A stretch of DNA of 64,000 nucleotides from DAHUXN01 sp963811805. GTDB lineage: Bacteria; Acidobacteriota; Terriglobia; Acidiferrales; UBA7541. Each line of letters opens with the position of its first letter. The stretch's first letter is position 1. The stretch covers positions 2,046,001 to 2,110,000 of the forward strand of contig CAWESU010000001.1 of the NCBI GenBank assembly GCA_963811805.1. The letters are read 5' to 3'. Below the pieces are notes generated by a model, which was not told the DNA's origin, did not search any database, and worked only from the letters and a program-made list of their open reading frames with translations. The position numbers were made by a program, and so were the translations under genes. Positions 45,188-54,810 of this stretch are shown here, one piece after another.

Positions 45188-47908
45188 CTACTTTGGTAAG
45201 GTTCGCGCGCCTGTGATCGTGAAGTGGCTTTCGACGACTGGTAACATCGATCCGGGTTGCCCTCCACCGACTGAGATTGTGTACTCGCCGGGCGCGATGA
45301 TGCGCTCGCCGGCCTCGTCTACCTCGCTCAAGTCGCGCGGCCGTAATGAGAATTGCACGCGGCGCGTTTGGCCCGCTGGAATTTGCAGGCGCGTGAATCC
45401 GCGCAACGCGCGAATCGGCGCAATGTCAGACTTCGGAAACGCGATGTACAACTCCGCAACTTCATCGCCATCACGCGGGCTGGCATTTCGCACGTCGGCC
45501 TCGACCTCAAGGCTCGATCCGGCATCGAGCTCCGTGGACGAAAGCTCGAGCGCGCTGTATTCGAAACGCGCATAGCTCAGACCGAACCCGAACGGAAACA
45601 AAGGCTGGCCCGTGAAATAACGGTACGTGCGTCCACGCATCGAGTAATCGTCAAACGGCGGAAGATCGGCCACCGACTTGTAAAAGGTCACAGGCAAGCG
45701 CCCTGCAGGATTATTATCGCCCGCAATCGTCTCGGCGATTGCGGTGCCGCCTTCTTCGCCGGGATACCACGCCGCGAGAATCGCACTAGCCAAGTCCGGA
45801 TCGACTGCCACCGCGCTGCCACTCATCAGCACGACGATGACAGGCTTTCCGGTCGCGGCGAGGGCCTTCAGCAAATCCTGCTGAGGTTGCGGCAACGCGA
45901 TATCCGTGCGATCGCCGCCATAGAATCCAGGAATATTCATCCATCGGTTTTCTTCGTTTTCGAGATCGCGCGAAATCCCCACGCAAGCAACGATAACGTC
46001 CGCTTTCTGAGCGGCGGCAACGGCTTCGTTGCGTAGCGCCTCCGCTGGCGGATCCCACAACAAAGTGATGCCTGCAGCGTCGCCGCCAAACGAAAGATTG
46101 CGATTCATATCCCCGCGACTGTGTGAATACTCAAGTCGAATTTTGTGTGGGCCCCTATCGGCAAAACGAACAGGAATCATCAAATCCGGGGTCGTCGACC
46201 GCTCATCCAAGAGCTTGCCGTCGAGATATAACCGGAAGTCGTCAGCATCCTTGCACGGATAGCAGCCGCCGATGTCGGCACCGATTCGATAGTCGCCCGG
46301 TGCCGGCGGTGTGAAAGTGCCCGTCCATCGGACGGAGAATTTGGCAGTCTGCGCAGCAGGAATCGGGTTGAGGCCGGCCCAGTCGAAATCGATGGACTGA
46401 TCCGTACGCGTCATGGCCGGCGGGCCTTCGAGATTCGCGTTATCGAAATACTCTCCCGTCAAGCCGCCAAGCGCAGACGTTTCTTCGTCCGAGCGCGACG
46501 GCCGCAGCGCAGTCGCGGGAACGGGCACCGGCATTTCGTTCACAAGCTTCGAGCCCTGTGCGTACACCAACGTGTTTTGCCTTCCAAATCGCCGCTCGAT
46601 GCCGAGCAGCGGCGTCACCGGATTCGGCGGCGTCCCGTTGTAGTTCCCTTCGAGCGCAACGACAAGATTGGCTTCTGGCCCAATGACAGCGATCGTTTTC
46701 ACATTCGGACTCAGCGGAAGAACCCCTTTGTCGTTCTTGAGCAGCACTATCGACTCGCGCGCCGACCGCAGCGCGAGCGCTCGGTGCTCGGCCGAATCGA
46801 TTGTCGCGAGCGGCGTCTTCGCGTACGGCACACGGTCGGGAGGATCGAACATCCCGAGCCGAAACCGTGCCGTGAACAGTCGCTTCACCGCCCGATCGAC
46901 ATCGTCTTTGCTCAGAAGGCCCTCTTTCACCGCCTTTGGCACGTCGCGGTACTCGTCGCCGCACGAGAGATCCGTCCCGGCCTTGATCGCGAGCGCGACG
47001 GCGCGAACGTTGTCCGGAGCGTAGTGATGATTGGCCCAGATGTCGCCGATGGCGCCGCAATCGGAGGCGACGAAGCCCTGAAAACGCCACGCGCCGCGCA
47101 AATGATCCTGGAGCAGCAGATCGGATGCACAGTCCGGCTTGCCGTCAACGGCACTGTACGCGCACATGACCGAATCAGCTCCGCCATCCACTACGGCTGC
47201 GCGAAAAGCCGGGAGATATGTATCTTCGAGGTCGTACGGCGAGACATCGACATCGGTGATGTGTCGCAGCAATTCCGATCCACTATGCACGGCAAAATGC
47301 TTCGGCGTCGAAACCGCTCGCAGATAATGCGGATCATCGCCCTGGATGCCTTCGACGAACGCGGTCCCCAGACGCGCCGTCAAAAATGGATCCTCGCCGT
47401 ACGTTTCCTGGCCGCGTCCCCAGCGTGGATCGCGAAAAATGTTGATGTTCGGCGACCAGATCGTCAGTCCGCGATTCGCGCCAACATAATTCGTCGCGAC
47501 GGCCTCCTCGTATTTCGCGCGACCCTCCGTCGAGATCACTTCTCCCGTCTTGCGGATCAAATCCGTGTCCCATGTTGCAGCCGCGCCAATCGCCTGCGGA
47601 AAAACCGTTGCGCGCCCCGCTCGGCCAAAGCCGTGAAGGCCTTCGCTCCACCAGTTGTAGTAAGGAATGCCGAGCCGCGGAATCGCCGGAGACGCGTAGC
47701 CCATCTGTGACGCTTCCTCTTCGATCGTCATTCGCGAAACCAGATCGTCCACACGTTTCTCGATCGGTAAGTCGGGATTTTTGTATGCCGGCGATGAATG
47801 GTTCTTCTTCGAGGACTGTGCGTTCTGCGCGCTGCATCGATTCCCGAAGGAGAGCAGAAGGGCGGCGCACGAAAGCAGACGAGCGGCGAACGCGATGCTG
47901 TTTCGCAT
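45188..47908 (-). CDS. Glycoside hydrolase family 3 with PA14 insert, secreted (beta-xylosidase/beta-glucosidase type)
   Basis: A 906-residue enzyme with a Sec signal (FAARLLSCAALLLSFGNRCS). The first GH3 domain opens with VDDLVSRMTIEEEASQMGYA and YNWWSEGLHGFGR, a pattern typical of bacterial beta-xylosidases. The nucleophile Asp is in FQGFVASDCGAIGDIW, near residue 285. The second GH3 domain contains IAVIGPEAN. It is interrupted by a PA14 domain (about 480-620, starting LTGEYFDNANLEGPP and including FTPPAPGDYRIGADIGGCYP). The fibronectin-III-like end has VRNASPRDGDEVAELYIAF. PA14 inserts in GH3 enzymes help shape the active site for oligosaccharides. Xylo-oligosaccharides are the likely substrate given the nearby xylulokinase; glucosides remain possible. 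Confidence 0.9.
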   Translation of the reverse strand: MRNSIAFAARLLSCAALLLSFGNRCSAQNAQSSKKNHSSPAYKNPDLPIEKRVDDLVSRMTIEEEASQMGYASPAIPRLGIPYYNWWSEGLHGFGRAGRATVFPQAIGAAATWDTDLIRKTGEVISTEGRAKYEEAVATNYVGANRGLTIWSPNINIFRDPRWGRGQETYGEDPFLTARLGTAFVEGIQGDDPHYLRAVSTPKHFAVHSGSELLRHITDVDVSPYDLEDTYLPAFRAAVVDGGADSVMCAYSAVDGKPDCASDLLLQDHLRGAWRFQGFVASDCGAIGDIWANHHYAPDNVRAVALAIKAGTDLSCGDEYRDVPKAVKEGLLSKDDVDRAVKRLFTARFRLGMFDPPDRVPYAKTPLATIDSAEHRALALRSARESIVLLKNDKGVLPLSPNVKTIAVIGPEANLVVALEGNYNGTPPNPVTPLLGIERRFGRQNTLVYAQGSKLVNEMPVPVPATALRPSRSDEETSALGGLTGEYFDNANLEGPPAMTRTDQSIDFDWAGLNPIPAAQTAKFSVRWTGTFTPPAPGDYRIGADIGGCYPCKDADDFRLYLDGKLLDERSTTPDLMIPVRFADRGPHKIRLEYSHSRGDMNRNLSFGGDAAGITLLWDPPAEALRNEAVAAAQKADVIVACVGISRDLENEENRWMNIPGFYGGDRTDIALPQPQQDLLKALAATGKPVIVVLMSGSAVAVDPDLASAILAAWYPGEEGGTAIAETIAGDNNPAGRLPVTFYKSVADLPPFDDYSMRGRTYRYFTGQPLFPFGFGLSYARFEYSALELSSTELDAGSSLEVEADVRNASPRDGDEVAELYIAFPKSDIAPIRALRGFTRLQIPAGQTRRVQFSLRPRDLSEVDEAGERIIAPGEYTISVGGGQPGSMLPVVESHFTITGARTLPK

Positions 47909-48053
47909 GATAACCCCCGCAGGATGGCGCTCGAACGCGGCGGATTATAGCTTGAGCAGAGCGAGAAAACCAAAGTTCGGCAGCCTATTGGCTTTAGAGG
48001 TGCTGTCTCCGGGCCCTCCTGATGGCTAGTATATCTGCGGCCTCTTGTGAACG

Positions 48054-48080
48054 AAAAAGCCGCTTGTTCTTGGAAGCGGC
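48054..48080 (-). terminator. Rho-independent terminator after the GH31 gene
   Basis: Read on the minus strand it is GCCGCTT, an eight-base loop, AAGCGGC, then TTTTT (stem at 48074-48080 and 48059-48065, T-run 48054-48058). It stands about 80 bp beyond the GH31 stop codon. Confidence 0.8.
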
Positions 48081-48160
48081 GGCGATCACCTCGCGTCTAC
48101 CCCGCAACAAAATCGCCGCGGGCGATGAGTCCAAGAGCAGCTCGCATAAATTCCCGTAGG

Positions 48161-50953
48161 TCACTGTGGTCTATGCGGCGGCAGGATGTCCGCCAAGTGC
48201 ACGAGCCCGAGATCTACCAACGTGTGATAGCGCTTGATGATCTCCTCCGCGGGTTTCCCTGGTTGACCGAATTGATTCGCGGCCACAGCAGCTCGAAACT
48301 CGGGCGATTCTTCCAAGGCATGCATGTCTGTGATTTCCTTCGGCAGAGCCGCGATCTTTCCCGGCAAGCTGTTCAGTTCGTCGAATGCGGTTTCCGGATG
48401 ATCGCCGATGCGGTCCGCCGTCTGCATAGCGTCGATAAGTCCGTCCGGGGCCCAGCCCTCAGGCCAGGTCGCGTTCAAAATGTCATATGCCTCGCGAAGC
48501 CGCGTCATTTTGCCAGGAAAACCATCGAGCAATGCGATTTGGCGGGCCATCGAAGGTTTGACCTTCACCGCAACTGTCACAAGACTCGCCGTGCTTATGG
48601 GGTGAGTGCGAACGACTGTTGTAAGCGTGCTTCCGTCATAGCTCCAGCCCGGCGCGTTCTCGCTGTGTGCGATGTTCTGGCCGTTGACACTGACGGATTC
48701 GGGCGGCCACGATCCGCGCAGTCGGAGCTCATAGGCTCGTGACGCGCGCATCCCATTGTAGTGACCTTCGATGGGAGAAACCGTCAGCGTAAAAGCGGCG
48801 CCATCGGGAGACCATGCCGCGCGAACCTTGGTCCACGCTTCTTCCCCGTGCTTGTACCCGAGAGTGTTGCCGGCGTCCTGGTAAAGACGATAGGTCGAAG
48901 ATTGTCCGCCCTCGGACGGAAACACCGTAAGAATGAGTGGGTCTACCGGTTTCTCGCCTGTGTAACTCATCTGCGGTTGCATCGGGATGATGCTTCCAGC
49001 TTTTACGTAGAGGGGAATTTGCCGAATCGAAAAAGTGCGTTCCGTCGACGCAGGCCCCTTCAGGTGCGCCCCGGTATCCCACTCGATCCAATTTCCCTCC
49101 GGCAGCCACACCGTGCGCTTCACGAGCTGCGAATCCTTGTCTGTAGCCTGGCTGATGGGCGCGACGAGGATGCTGTCGCCGAACATGTATTCGTCTTTCG
49201 CCTTATATGCTTCGGGAGCCTCGGGCGAGTCGTAGTAAAGGGGGTGCACGAACGCGACGCCCGTGTCGTACGTCCGCCGCGCCTCCGTGTAGATGTAGGG
49301 CTGCAATGCATACCGCACCAGAAACGCTTTCCGCATCAGGTCGGAGTAAGGCTCGGGATAGGCCCAAATGCGCCGCTCCGAATCGGGATTTTTCGTCGTG
49401 TGCGTCCGCAGGATTGGGCTGAACACTCCGAACTGAATCCATCGCAGATATAGTTCGGGCTCGATCGTGCCCGGCATGTGTCCGCCGATGTCGTGACTCC
49501 AGTAAGCGTACCCGACGTTCGCCGCAGTCGCCGTAAAATATGGCTGAAACGCGAGAGAATCCCAGACGGAGATCGTATCGCCCGAGAATCCGATCTCGTA
49601 ACGATGGTTTCCCAGCCCACCCCAGCGGTGGAAGAGCAGCGGACGTTTGCCCTCACGCTCCTGATCCGTGAAATGCACGTAGTTGAGCCACCATGTGGGA
49701 TTCACGTTTTCGAGCTTTGTGTCCGATTCCTGCTGCCAGTCGAGCCAGAAGAAGTCGATGCCCTGCCGTTCGAGCGGATGGTGCAGGATGTTCATGTAAT
49801 TTGTCGCGAATTTTTTGTTGGTGATGTCAAACGGAACATATTGCTTGGTTGTGGGATCGATGCCCATGGCGCGAGCCATCTCTGGGTAGCGATCCTCCCA
49901 GGGCTGCACTCCGGAAGCCGGATGCATGTTAAGCGTAGCCTTCAGGCCTTGCTCGTGGACGTAGCTCAGAAATGCCGGAGGGTCGGGGAACAATATTTTG
50001 TTCCAGGAGTACCCAGTCCAGCCAAGGCTGTGGCCTGAAGCATCCGTCCTTTTATCCCACCAGTGCATGCCGAACGTCGGATGCCAATCCATGTCGATTA
50101 CTAGGACGTCAAGCGGAACCTGATGCGACTGAAATTGCTGCACCAGCTGTTTGAACTCCTGGTCCGTGTAAGACCAGTAGCGCGACCACCATGCGCCGAA
50201 CGCGAACTGCGGCGGCAGAGGGATCTTCCCCGCTACACGAGTGAAATCGTACAGCGCACGTCGGTAATCGTGTCCGTAGCCGAAGAAATACCAATCCTGG
50301 CGATCACCCGGTGGGCGCTCCATCACCCACGGCCACGGGCTCTTTTCGCCCTGCGCGAACGAAAAATCGTCGGAATCGAAGAGCGGGCGCGTACTGTCGT
50401 CGACAAGCGTCCACCCGTCGCGCGAGACCAAGCCGGGCTCGAGCTTGGTGTTCGATCCACGCACACCGTCAAGCGTGCGTGCCGTGCCGAGCAAATTGCC
50501 CGTATCCTGCACGCCGGGATTCCAAATGACGTCTTTGCCTCCCAGCTTGAACGTGATGCTCAAATTGTCTGATGTAAATTTGCCGTCGGCGCCGGACACG
50601 GTTTTGTATTTCAGGGTAAGGGCGCTCGTCTGAATTATCACCTCGCTAGCAGCGCCCATAGATTCGACCGTCTGATTGAACTTCGGGACTGGCAGCTTGC
50701 GATTCAGAAACACAAGCGACGCGTGATCCTCGAACTTGCCGTCCGCCGCCCACTCCATGCGAATCAACTCTGGCGTCAGAATCGTGAATCGCGCGTGGCC
50801 CACGGTCACGACGGCGTGCGGATCGGCAACGGGATCGAATTGGTCCGGAGACTCAGTCGTCGCGCCGGCGTTGCGCGGGTTCGTTAAAATTGCCAGAAAC
50901 ACCAGCAGAGACGCTGGAACAATCGCGGTACGCAAACTCTTCACTTTCAGCAT
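48161..50953 (-). CDS. Glycoside hydrolase family 31 (alpha-xylosidase/alpha-glucosidase type), secreted
   Basis: About 930 residues. The ATG at 50953 opens a Sec signal (LKVKSLRTAIVPASLLVFLA); GGAGGT lies 14 bases upstream, rather far. An ATG at 51001 adds 16 residues without a Shine-Dalgarno. After an N-terminal beta-sandwich, the GH31 barrel starts at FAFGAWWSRYWSYTDQEF. It has LVIDMDWHPTFGMHWWD, the nucleophile region GIDFFWLDWQQESD, LLFHRWGGLGNHRYEIGFSG, and YWSHDIGGHMPGTIEPELYL for the acid/base region. A DUF5110-type domain follows (YRLYQDAGNTLGYKHGE), then a helical C-terminal tail of about 130 residues. It forms a cluster with GH3 and GH28 for plant cell wall oligosaccharides. An alpha-xylosidase role on xyloglucan fragments is plausible but not shown. 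Confidence 0.9.
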   Translation of the reverse strand: MLKVKSLRTAIVPASLLVFLAILTNPRNAGATTESPDQFDPVADPHAVVTVGHARFTILTPELIRMEWAADGKFEDHASLVFLNRKLPVPKFNQTVESMGAASEVIIQTSALTLKYKTVSGADGKFTSDNLSITFKLGGKDVIWNPGVQDTGNLLGTARTLDGVRGSNTKLEPGLVSRDGWTLVDDSTRPLFDSDDFSFAQGEKSPWPWVMERPPGDRQDWYFFGYGHDYRRALYDFTRVAGKIPLPPQFAFGAWWSRYWSYTDQEFKQLVQQFQSHQVPLDVLVIDMDWHPTFGMHWWDKRTDASGHSLGWTGYSWNKILFPDPPAFLSYVHEQGLKATLNMHPASGVQPWEDRYPEMARAMGIDPTTKQYVPFDITNKKFATNYMNILHHPLERQGIDFFWLDWQQESDTKLENVNPTWWLNYVHFTDQEREGKRPLLFHRWGGLGNHRYEIGFSGDTISVWDSLAFQPYFTATAANVGYAYWSHDIGGHMPGTIEPELYLRWIQFGVFSPILRTHTTKNPDSERRIWAYPEPYSDLMRKAFLVRYALQPYIYTEARRTYDTGVAFVHPLYYDSPEAPEAYKAKDEYMFGDSILVAPISQATDKDSQLVKRTVWLPEGNWIEWDTGAHLKGPASTERTFSIRQIPLYVKAGSIIPMQPQMSYTGEKPVDPLILTVFPSEGGQSSTYRLYQDAGNTLGYKHGEEAWTKVRAAWSPDGAAFTLTVSPIEGHYNGMRASRAYELRLRGSWPPESVSVNGQNIAHSENAPGWSYDGSTLTTVVRTHPISTASLVTVAVKVKPSMARQIALLDGFPGKMTRLREAYDILNATWPEGWAPDGLIDAMQTADRIGDHPETAFDELNSLPGKIAALPKEITDMHALEESPEFRAAVAANQFGQPGKPAEEIIKRYHTLVDLGLVHLADILPPHRPQ

Positions 50954-51180
50954 TGTCCGGATTTTGGACCTCCCGCTGACACATGCTAGGCCTTTCCTCA
51001 TCTCGAAACAACGAATTCGCCGCCGAGCAGGTCCCTCGTAATTTCCTGGACGATACCGCGACTCGCGTCTGGGTGGAGGGCAGTCTCGCGGGCTTCTGTC
51101 TACTTTCCTCGCATACGTCTGACGGGGTTACGTTCAAAGGGCGAGATACGAGTGCTTAGAGTAGGAGCGACAGGACGAAA

Positions 51181-51264
51181 TTAACGGCTCAGATCCAATG
51201 TCGTAGAAGCAAGCTGGCTCGCCGGATGTTCCACAGGCGGCACGTGCAAGAAATTCACGGTCAC
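51181..51264 (-). CDS. Possible 27-residue small protein
   Basis: A very short open frame begins with GTG at 51264, preceded by GAGGAA at four-base spacing, and reads VNFLHVPPVEHPASQLASTT before a TAA at 51181. It begins 19 bp after the LhgO-like stop codon on the same strand. The good ribosome site is the only support; it may equally be a chance frame or a gene remnant. Confidence 0.2.
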   Translation of the reverse strand: MTVNFLHVPPVEHPASQLASTTLDLSR

Positions 51265-51283
51265 CGCCTTCCTCGGCGTTTGC

Positions 51284-52393
51284 TTAATTCAGAATTTCGT
51301 CCACCATTCCCATCACGTATTCTGCAATCGCCCCCGCTGACGTAAGTGCCGGTGACTCCATGCCAATCAAATGCACCGCATTTGCAATTTGTGGATCCCT
51401 CTCGATCACAAAATCCGTTGCGTGATGGCTCCCCGGAGGGGCCAATTTCGCGCGAATGCCCGTGTACGCCGGAACCAAATCTTCCGCGCGAATCTCCGGC
51501 AACATCGGCTGCGCCATGCGCACAAAATCCTGCACCGGCGGCCGGTTGCTTTCGTAATCGTTCTTGTCCGCGATGTAATGCGCCGTTGGCCCCACCAGAA
51601 CGCCGTCCCAAAGCGTCTTGGTCAAATGCACTCCTAGGCTGAGCCCTTCTGGATGCGGCAGCGGGTAGACCAGCCCTCGTACCAAATCCCTCCGGCTGCG
51701 CACGATTTCGCAATATTCTCCGCGCACCGGATAAATCTTGTGTTTCGCCATCGGCGAATTCATCAGCGCGGCGATGTCATCTGCGAATAGTCCCGCGCTG
51801 TTCACCAGGCACCGCGCCTCAATTTCTCCCGCTTCGCTCGTCACGCGCACCAGGCCGTTTTGTGGTTCCAGACGTTGCACCTTCGCGTGCGTCACCAGAT
51901 CTGCGCCGTGCTCCGTCGCAATTCGTGCATACGCCTTCACCAGCTCTTCGCTCGCGACAATCCCCGTCGACGGCACTTCAATCGCTGCTGTCCCAGTGAT
52001 ATGCGGTTCGCGCGCGCGAATCGCTGCGCTGTCGATTATCCGCAGCCCCTCCACACCATTCGTTTTGCCGCGCTCCATCAATTCCGCGAGCGTCGCCTCT
52101 TGCTCCTTTGACGTCGCCACCACCAATTTGCCGGTATTGCGATGCGGAACGCCGTGCGTAGCGCAAAACTCATGCGTCAGCCGGTTCCCGCGCACGCACA
52201 GCCGCGCCTTCAGCGATCCCGGCGTGTAGTACAGTCCGGAGTGGATCACTCCGCTGTTCCTCGAGCTCGCGCCCATACCGAGTTTCGGCATCTTCTCCAG
52301 CAGAAACACGTCGCTCCACTTCGCCGATGCTCCTGCCGCAATCGCGCAGCCCACCACCCCGCCTCCGATGATTACAACGTTGGCCCGATCCAT
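51284..52393 (-). CDS. L-2-hydroxyglutarate oxidase-like FAD-dependent oxidoreductase (LhgO family)
   Basis: A 369-residue DAO-superfamily flavoenzyme. The Rossmann motif VVIIGGGVVGCAIAAGASAK is followed by GASSRNSGVIHSGLYYTPGS, the hallmark of L-2-hydroxyglutarate oxidases/dehydrogenases. Later landmarks are NTGKLVVATSKEQ, CLVNSAGLFADDIA, GEYCEIVRSRRDLVRGLVYP, GLSLGVHLTKTLWDGVLVGP and GMESPALTSAGAIAEYVMGM. These enzymes oxidise L-2-hydroxyglutarate, feeding electrons to quinones, and are membrane-associated. It is somewhat shorter than E. coli LhgO (about 420), so another 2-hydroxyacid is possible. The gene lies on the minus strand, divergent from the polysaccharide operon and upstream of the glycosidase genes; its connection with them is probably incidental. 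Confidence 0.85.
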   Translation of the reverse strand: MDRANVVIIGGGVVGCAIAAGASAKWSDVFLLEKMPKLGMGASSRNSGVIHSGLYYTPGSLKARLCVRGNRLTHEFCATHGVPHRNTGKLVVATSKEQEATLAELMERGKTNGVEGLRIIDSAAIRAREPHITGTAAIEVPSTGIVASEELVKAYARIATEHGADLVTHAKVQRLEPQNGLVRVTSEAGEIEARCLVNSAGLFADDIAALMNSPMAKHKIYPVRGEYCEIVRSRRDLVRGLVYPLPHPEGLSLGVHLTKTLWDGVLVGPTAHYIADKNDYESNRPPVQDFVRMAQPMLPEIRAEDLVPAYTGIRAKLAPPGSHHATDFVIERDPQIANAVHLIGMESPALTSAGAIAEYVMGMVDEILN

Positions 52394-52569
52394 TTTTTCT
52401 GCCTACGATCCTCTCTTGTGCCGTTTCGTCCTAGCCAAAATCTACGCACGACCGCCTGCACCCTGCCTTGCGTGTAACTCCCGCGCCCTAAGCATCATCA
52501 TCATCTTTGCTCGGAGCATTGCTCGTGCGCTCCCCGAGCGGTTACTATATCTCTGGTAGGCGAATCTCT

Positions 52570-53418
52570 TTGACCACTGCGTCCATTCCCGTCACTCCTG
52601 CGCCCCGCAAACTGACGCTGCGCCCCAAAACCGGGTGGCAGCCCATCGACTTCGCCGAGCTCTGGCATTACCGCGAACTCCTCTGGATCCTCGCCAAGCG
52701 CGATATCCAGGTCCGCTACAAGCAAACCGTCCTCGGAATCCTTTGGGCCGTCATCCAACCCTTCGCACAGATGATCATCTTCACTTTGCTCTTCGCGAAA
52801 AACGGCTTCTCCACCGACGGTATCGTTCCTCCAGTATTTTATTTCAGCGGCTCCATCTGCTGGCTGCTTTTCGCCTCCGCTCTCACCAACGCTGGCAACA
52901 GCCTTACCACCAATCAAAATCTCATCACCAAAGTTTACTTCCCCCGCTTGGTCATGCCCATCGCCGCCTGTGTCACCGGACTCGTCGACTTTGCCATCTC
53001 TTTCTTGCTTCTCATCGTGCTGATGGCTTGGTATCACATCGTGCCTACGCGAACTATCCTTCTGCTGCCGGTTTTTGTGATTCTCGCCGTGCTGGCTTCA
53101 CTTTCCATCGGCCTGTGGCTTTCCGCTCTCAACGTGCAGTATCGCGACGTTCGTTACGTCCTCACCTTCGTCGTGCAATTCTGGTTTTTCGCCACGCCGG
53201 TCATTTACCCGGCCAGTATTCTCAAGAAGCACTGGGAGCGCGTCATCGTCGCTCTCAATCCCATGTCTGGCGTTGTCGAAGGCTTTCGCTGGACTCTTTT
53301 CGGCCGCTCCGCTCCCGGTTTCATGATCGGCGTTTCTGTCGTCACAATTTTCGCATTGCTCATCGGCGGCCTGTTTTACTTCCGCCGCATGGAGAGGACT
53401 TTTGCCGATTTCGTCTGA
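52570..53418 (+). CDS. wzm: Polysaccharide ABC exporter permease (Wzm-like)
   Basis: About 282 residues of an ABC-2-type permease for O-antigen or teichoic acid-like glycans. After an N-terminal cytosolic segment (FAELWHYRELLWILAKRDIQ, then VRYKQTVLGILWAVIQP, the family signature) there are six membrane spans, such as MIIFTLLFAK, YFSGSICWLLFASALTNAGN, LVDFAISFLLLIVLMAWYHI and FWFFATPVIYPASILKKHWE. It exports lipid-linked polysaccharide across the inner membrane together with the ATPase encoded 84 bp downstream. The start is uncertain: TTG 52570 is used, and a TTG at 52507 would add 21 residues. It begins the surface-polysaccharide operon. Confidence 0.88.
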   Translation: MTTASIPVTPAPRKLTLRPKTGWQPIDFAELWHYRELLWILAKRDIQVRYKQTVLGILWAVIQPFAQMIIFTLLFAKNGFSTDGIVPPVFYFSGSICWLLFASALTNAGNSLTTNQNLITKVYFPRLVMPIAACVTGLVDFAISFLLLIVLMAWYHIVPTRTILLLPVFVILAVLASLSIGLWLSALNVQYRDVRYVLTFVVQFWFFATPVIYPASILKKHWERVIVALNPMSGVVEGFRWTLFGRSAPGFMIGVSVVTIFALLIGGLFYFRRMERTFADFV

Positions 53419-53502
53419 CCTGCCATGCAGCTATAATCACAGTTACAAATGTTTCGCGCGTTTGCATGCCAGCATCTTACTTCTGACCGGTGAAACGAAG
53501 CG

Positions 53503-54810
53503 ATGAGTGACGTTGCCATTCGTGTGCAAGGCCTGAGCAAACGCTACGAAATCGGCGAAAAGCGCGCCGACTACAAGACCCTGCGCGAATCTCTCGTCAG
53601 CGCCGTTCGCGCCCCTTTCCGCGGCAACGGCAACAGCAATGGCCACGCCGCCGCGGCCCGCACCTTGTGGGCGCTTAAAGACGTCAGTTTCGACGTCCAA
53701 CACGGCGAAATCGTCGGCGTCATCGGACGCAACGGCGCCGGCAAATCCACTCTCCTCAAAATCCTTTCCCGCATCACCGACCCCACCGAAGGCGAAGTCG
53801 AAATCGTAGGCCGCGTCGGCAGCCTCCTCGAAGTCGGCACAGGCTTCCATCTCGAACTCACCGGTCGCGAAAACATTTTCCTCAACGGCGCCATCCTCGG
53901 CATGAAACGCGCCCAAATCGCCGCGCGCTTCGACGAAATCATCGCCTTCGCCGGCACAGAAAAATTTCTCGACACCCCCGTCAAATATTATTCCTCCGGC
54001 ATGTACATGCGCCTGGCCTTCGCCGTCGCCGCGCATCTCGAACCTGAAATCCTTGTCATCGACGAGGTCCTCGCCGTCGGCGACGCCGAATTCCAGAAAA
54101 AGTGCCTCGGCAAAATGGGCGACGTCGCCCGCTCCGGCCGCACCGTCCTCTTCGTCTCCCACAACATGGCCGCCGTGAAGGCCCTGTGTCGCCGGGCGAT
54201 TTTGCTGAGCAACGGCGCAATCGTTTCGGCTGGCAACGTTGCGGATGTCATCGAGGATTACGCCATGAGTATTGGTTCTGAGGCGAGCGCCAAAGAGTGG
54301 CGAGATCCAACCACCGCCCCGGGCAACGAAAGCATTCGGCTTTCTTACGTCCGCGTCGTTCCACCAGATAACGAACCCACTATCACTATCGACACCGGCG
54401 CTCTTATCGAAATCGGCTTCGAAAATCGCCTCGAGAATATCAATCTCGACTGCACCGTCTACCTCACCAACCGCGAAGGCGTTCTCCTTTTTGAATCCGG
54501 TCACCTTCTCGGTTCGGACCGCGATTCCCGACGCGGTTTTTATCACCTAACGGGCAGGACACCCCCGCATCTGCTTAACGCCGGGCGCTACTCCTTGGAT
54601 GTGCTTTTCGGCAGAGACCAGCGATATCCATTGTTTCGCATTGACGACGTCGTCTCCTTCGAGGTGGAGAACACACCCACAGGAAGGGGTTCGAACATGA
54701 GCGTCGCACCCGGCGTCATTCGCCCGCTGCTCTCCTGGCGCCACTCCTTCACGGAGGCGCCGCAAGATTCTCTTCCAAAGGCAGACAAGATATGGCAGTC
54801 AGCAAGTTAG
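53503..54810 (+). CDS. wzt: Polysaccharide ABC exporter ATPase with C-terminal glycan-recognition domain (Wzt-like)
   Basis: A 435-residue ATP-binding protein. The ABC domain (about 1-255) has Walker A GRNGAGKST, a Q-loop region, the signature YYSSGMYMRLAFAVAAHLEP and Walker B ILVIDEVLAVGDAEFQKKC, plus the switch His in LFVSHNMAAVKAL. A Gly/Asn-rich insertion near 45 (FRGNGNSNGHAAAA) precedes the P-loop. Residues about 275-400 form a Wzt_C-like beta-sandwich (IRLSYVRVVPP, LDCTVYLTNREGVLLFESGH), which in characterised systems recognises the capped non-reducing end of the glycan. That places the exporter in the ABC-dependent, length-capped pathway. Its stop overlaps the next gene by 19 bp. Confidence 0.92.
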   Translation: MSDVAIRVQGLSKRYEIGEKRADYKTLRESLVSAVRAPFRGNGNSNGHAAAARTLWALKDVSFDVQHGEIVGVIGRNGAGKSTLLKILSRITDPTEGEVEIVGRVGSLLEVGTGFHLELTGRENIFLNGAILGMKRAQIAARFDEIIAFAGTEKFLDTPVKYYSSGMYMRLAFAVAAHLEPEILVIDEVLAVGDAEFQKKCLGKMGDVARSGRTVLFVSHNMAAVKALCRRAILLSNGAIVSAGNVADVIEDYAMSIGSEASAKEWRDPTTAPGNESIRLSYVRVVPPDNEPTITIDTGALIEIGFENRLENINLDCTVYLTNREGVLLFESGHLLGSDRDSRRGFYHLTGRTPPHLLNAGRYSLDVLFGRDQRYPLFRIDDVVSFEVENTPTGRGSNMSVAPGVIRPLLSWRHSFTEAPQDSLPKADKIWQSAS

